Origin: an uncultured Rhodopila sp.
GTDB lineage: Bacteria; Pseudomonadota; Alphaproteobacteria; Acetobacterales; Acetobacteraceae
Assembly (NCBI GenBank): GCA_903932145.1
Contig: CAIZFE010000004.1
Span: 62,001 to 126,000 of the forward strand
Direction: 5' to 3'
Length of the DNA stretch: 64,000 nucleotides
The position numbers and the translations under genes are program-made. Below, in pieces: positions 62,864 through 64,000 of this stretch (position 1 is the first letter of the stretch; each line of letters starts with the position of its first letter). The notes beneath the pieces are model-generated. The model was given only the letters and a program-made list of their open reading frames with translations, ran no database searches and was not told the origin of the DNA.

Positions 62864-63085
62864 TCAAACCGCCGGTTCGGCAGGCGCGACACTCTTGCCA
62901 CTGACCACGAAAACCTGTTTTGGGATACCCACAAGAATGCGGAAAGCGCAACCGTTGCCGCGTTGAGTCCGGTCCAACGCGATATAATCGATGTCCTGAC
63001 CGGTCTGGGTAGCATAGGCCAGATGGATCAGCGGCGATTTGCTATGGCCGATCGGATTGCCGATGACCGCATAGACGTCCGTCAT
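62864..63085 (-). pseudogene. aroE: Shikimate dehydrogenase remnant (5' end only)
   Basis: The first 38 codons ([20 protein letters not shown], then [13 protein letters not shown]) match the shikimate-binding N terminus of AroE, including the S-x-S of HSKSP. After this the sequence no longer matches ([10 protein letters not shown] onward), and the frame ends after 73 codons, about 200 residues short. The start overlaps the preceding CoA-transferase stop as ATGA, so it was once part of that operon. An active AroE would have to be encoded elsewhere. Confidence 0.8.
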
Positions 63086-64000
63086 GACAACGCCGCGACG
63101 GCCGGTTCGGCGTACAACACCCCGTCGCGCACCATCGCATCGACCTCGTCAGGTGTGTAACCAAGTGCCTCGGCGATGGCGCGATTATGCTGGCCCATTA
63201 GCGGCGCCGGGCTGCGCGGTGAAGCATCGCAATCGGAGAAGTAGAACGGCAGGTTGGGCAGTTGCACGCGCCCGAGCACCGGATGGTGCTGCTCGATGAT
63301 CATGCCGCGGGCTTTGGTTTGCGGATCGGCAACAACCTCATCGATGCTCTGTAGTGCTGCGCACGGCACTTCTACGCCATCCAGCGCCGCAATACATGCT
63401 GCTCGGGATGGTTGCGCCAGTGCCCATGCCTTGACGTAGGCGAGCGCTTCCAAACGATTTGCATTGCGATTGATCGAGTGCAGGAAGCGTTCGTCCAAGG
63501 CCAATGCCTCACCGCCGATCAGCCGAGCCAACCGTTTCCAGGCATCATCGACCTGCGCCGCGATGACCACATAGCCGTCACGCGCGGTGAACACGCCATA
63601 GATCGTTGATTCCGGCTGATCGTGCCCGGTTTGCACCGGAATGTCGGTGCCACCGCTTAAAGTGTAGCGTTGCACCGCGTAATCGTGCATCGAGATCATG
63701 CAGTCATACAGCGCCATATCGATGTGCTGGCCCTTGCCCGACGCGGCGCGCCCAACCAGCGCGGCACACACGGACGCCACGCCATAAACACCGGTGTACA
63801 TGTCGGCGATCGGCATCCGGAACAAGGGCGGTGCCTCCCCCGGAACACCAAGTTGCGCCATCGCGCCGCTTTTTGCTTCGGCGATCAAACCGAAACCGGG
63901 GCGTGATGAATCGGGACCGGTATGACCGTATGCGGATACCGAACAATAGATCAGTTTCGGATTGATCTTCGATAGCGCCTCGTAGCCAAGACCGAGCCGG
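63082..64000 (-). CDS. Family III CoA-transferase (CaiB/BaiF), C-terminal part
   Basis: The reading frame is open to the right edge, so the 5' end lies outside the window; 305 codons are visible. Family signs are [52 protein letters not shown] and [15 protein letters not shown]. The position that is usually Tyr-Asp, carrying the covalent aspartate, reads Phe-Gly here ([13 protein letters not shown]). It is followed by the truncated aroE and aroQ. It may act on a different substrate or no longer transfer CoA. Confidence 0.9.
   Translation of the reverse strand, partial: RLGLGYEALSKINPKLIYCSVSAYGHTGPDSSRPGFGLIAEAKSGAMAQLGVPGEAPPLFRMPIADMYTGVYGVASVCAALVGRAASGKGQHIDMALYDCMISMHDYAVQRYTLSGGTDIPVQTGHDQPESTIYGVFTARDGYVVIAAQVDDAWKRLARLIGGEALALDERFLHSINRNANRLEALAYVKAWALAQPSRAACIAALDGVEVPCAALQSIDEVVADPQTKARGMIIEQHHPVLGRVQLPNLPFYFSDCDASPRSPAPLMGQHNRAIAEALGYTPDEVDAMVRDGVLYAEPAVAALS

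Overview
The window is a GC-rich chromosomal segment that looks alphaproteobacterial. The best fit is an Acetobacteraceae-like member of the Rhodospirillales. That placement is inferred from the flgF-flgG-flgA-flgH gene order, the flp-cpaA-cpaB-cpaC-cpaD-cpaE-tadA-tadB-tadC-tadE pilus operon, the cbpA-cbpM pair and general gene style; no 16S or other decisive marker is present. Both ends are cut inside genes: selA on the left and a family III CoA-transferase on the right.

Region by region. 1-1072: the end of selA, one base from a complete selenocysteine tRNA (selC). 1257-2792: an OmpA-type porin with a terminator, and a DUF3574-like lipoprotein. 2934-5205: pyrB with an overlapping pyrC-like gene that has lost zinc ligands. 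5312-8837: a small unknown protein, a hot-dog thioesterase, an ABC exporter and a quinone oxidoreductase. 8892-14311: a TRAP transporter (dctP-dctQ-dctM), an FAD monooxygenase and an enoyl-CoA hydratase-like protein, plausibly for organic-acid or aromatic uptake and breakdown. 14347-16372: cbpA-cbpM co-chaperone pair and a Phd/VapC-type toxin-antitoxin pair. 16405-21641: flagellar rod and ring genes, with flgI-flgJ-flgN-like divergent from flgF-flgG-flgA-flgH. They are followed by two chemoreceptors, one with a globin sensor, and a small cytochrome c.

28434-32781: two large repeat-rich secreted proteins, a GH16 glycanase with RTX-like repeat regions and a five-repeat Ig-like protein. 32919-43745: a nearly complete Tad/Flp pilus operon on the minus strand, including an embedded ICMT-like membrane methyltransferase. 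A GGDEF-EAL protein starts divergently from the pilin gene. With the diguanylate cyclase and the MHYT-GGDEF-EAL protein further right, the window carries three cyclic-di-GMP enzymes next to motility, pilus and polysaccharide-cleaving genes, which suggests a motile-to-sessile switching region.

46618-64000: mostly catabolic genes, namely a serine hydrolase, two adjacent acyl-CoA dehydrogenases, two CoA-transferases, an enoyl-CoA hydratase, and a three-gene LLM-flavin / duplicated small-domain / FMO operon, plus aroQ. This half contains gene remnants: a nucleotidyltransferase tail, a frameshifted PemK-like toxin and a truncated aroE. A 79-bp inverted-repeat element occurs three times (2808, 11722, 24326). 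No insertion sequence, prophage or CRISPR array was seen. I did not find a clearly new multi-gene system. The best candidates for novelty are the methyltransferase inside the tad operon, the GH16/Ig secreted pair, a 50-residue cysteine-rich protein at 52561-52713, and the LLM/FMO operon.
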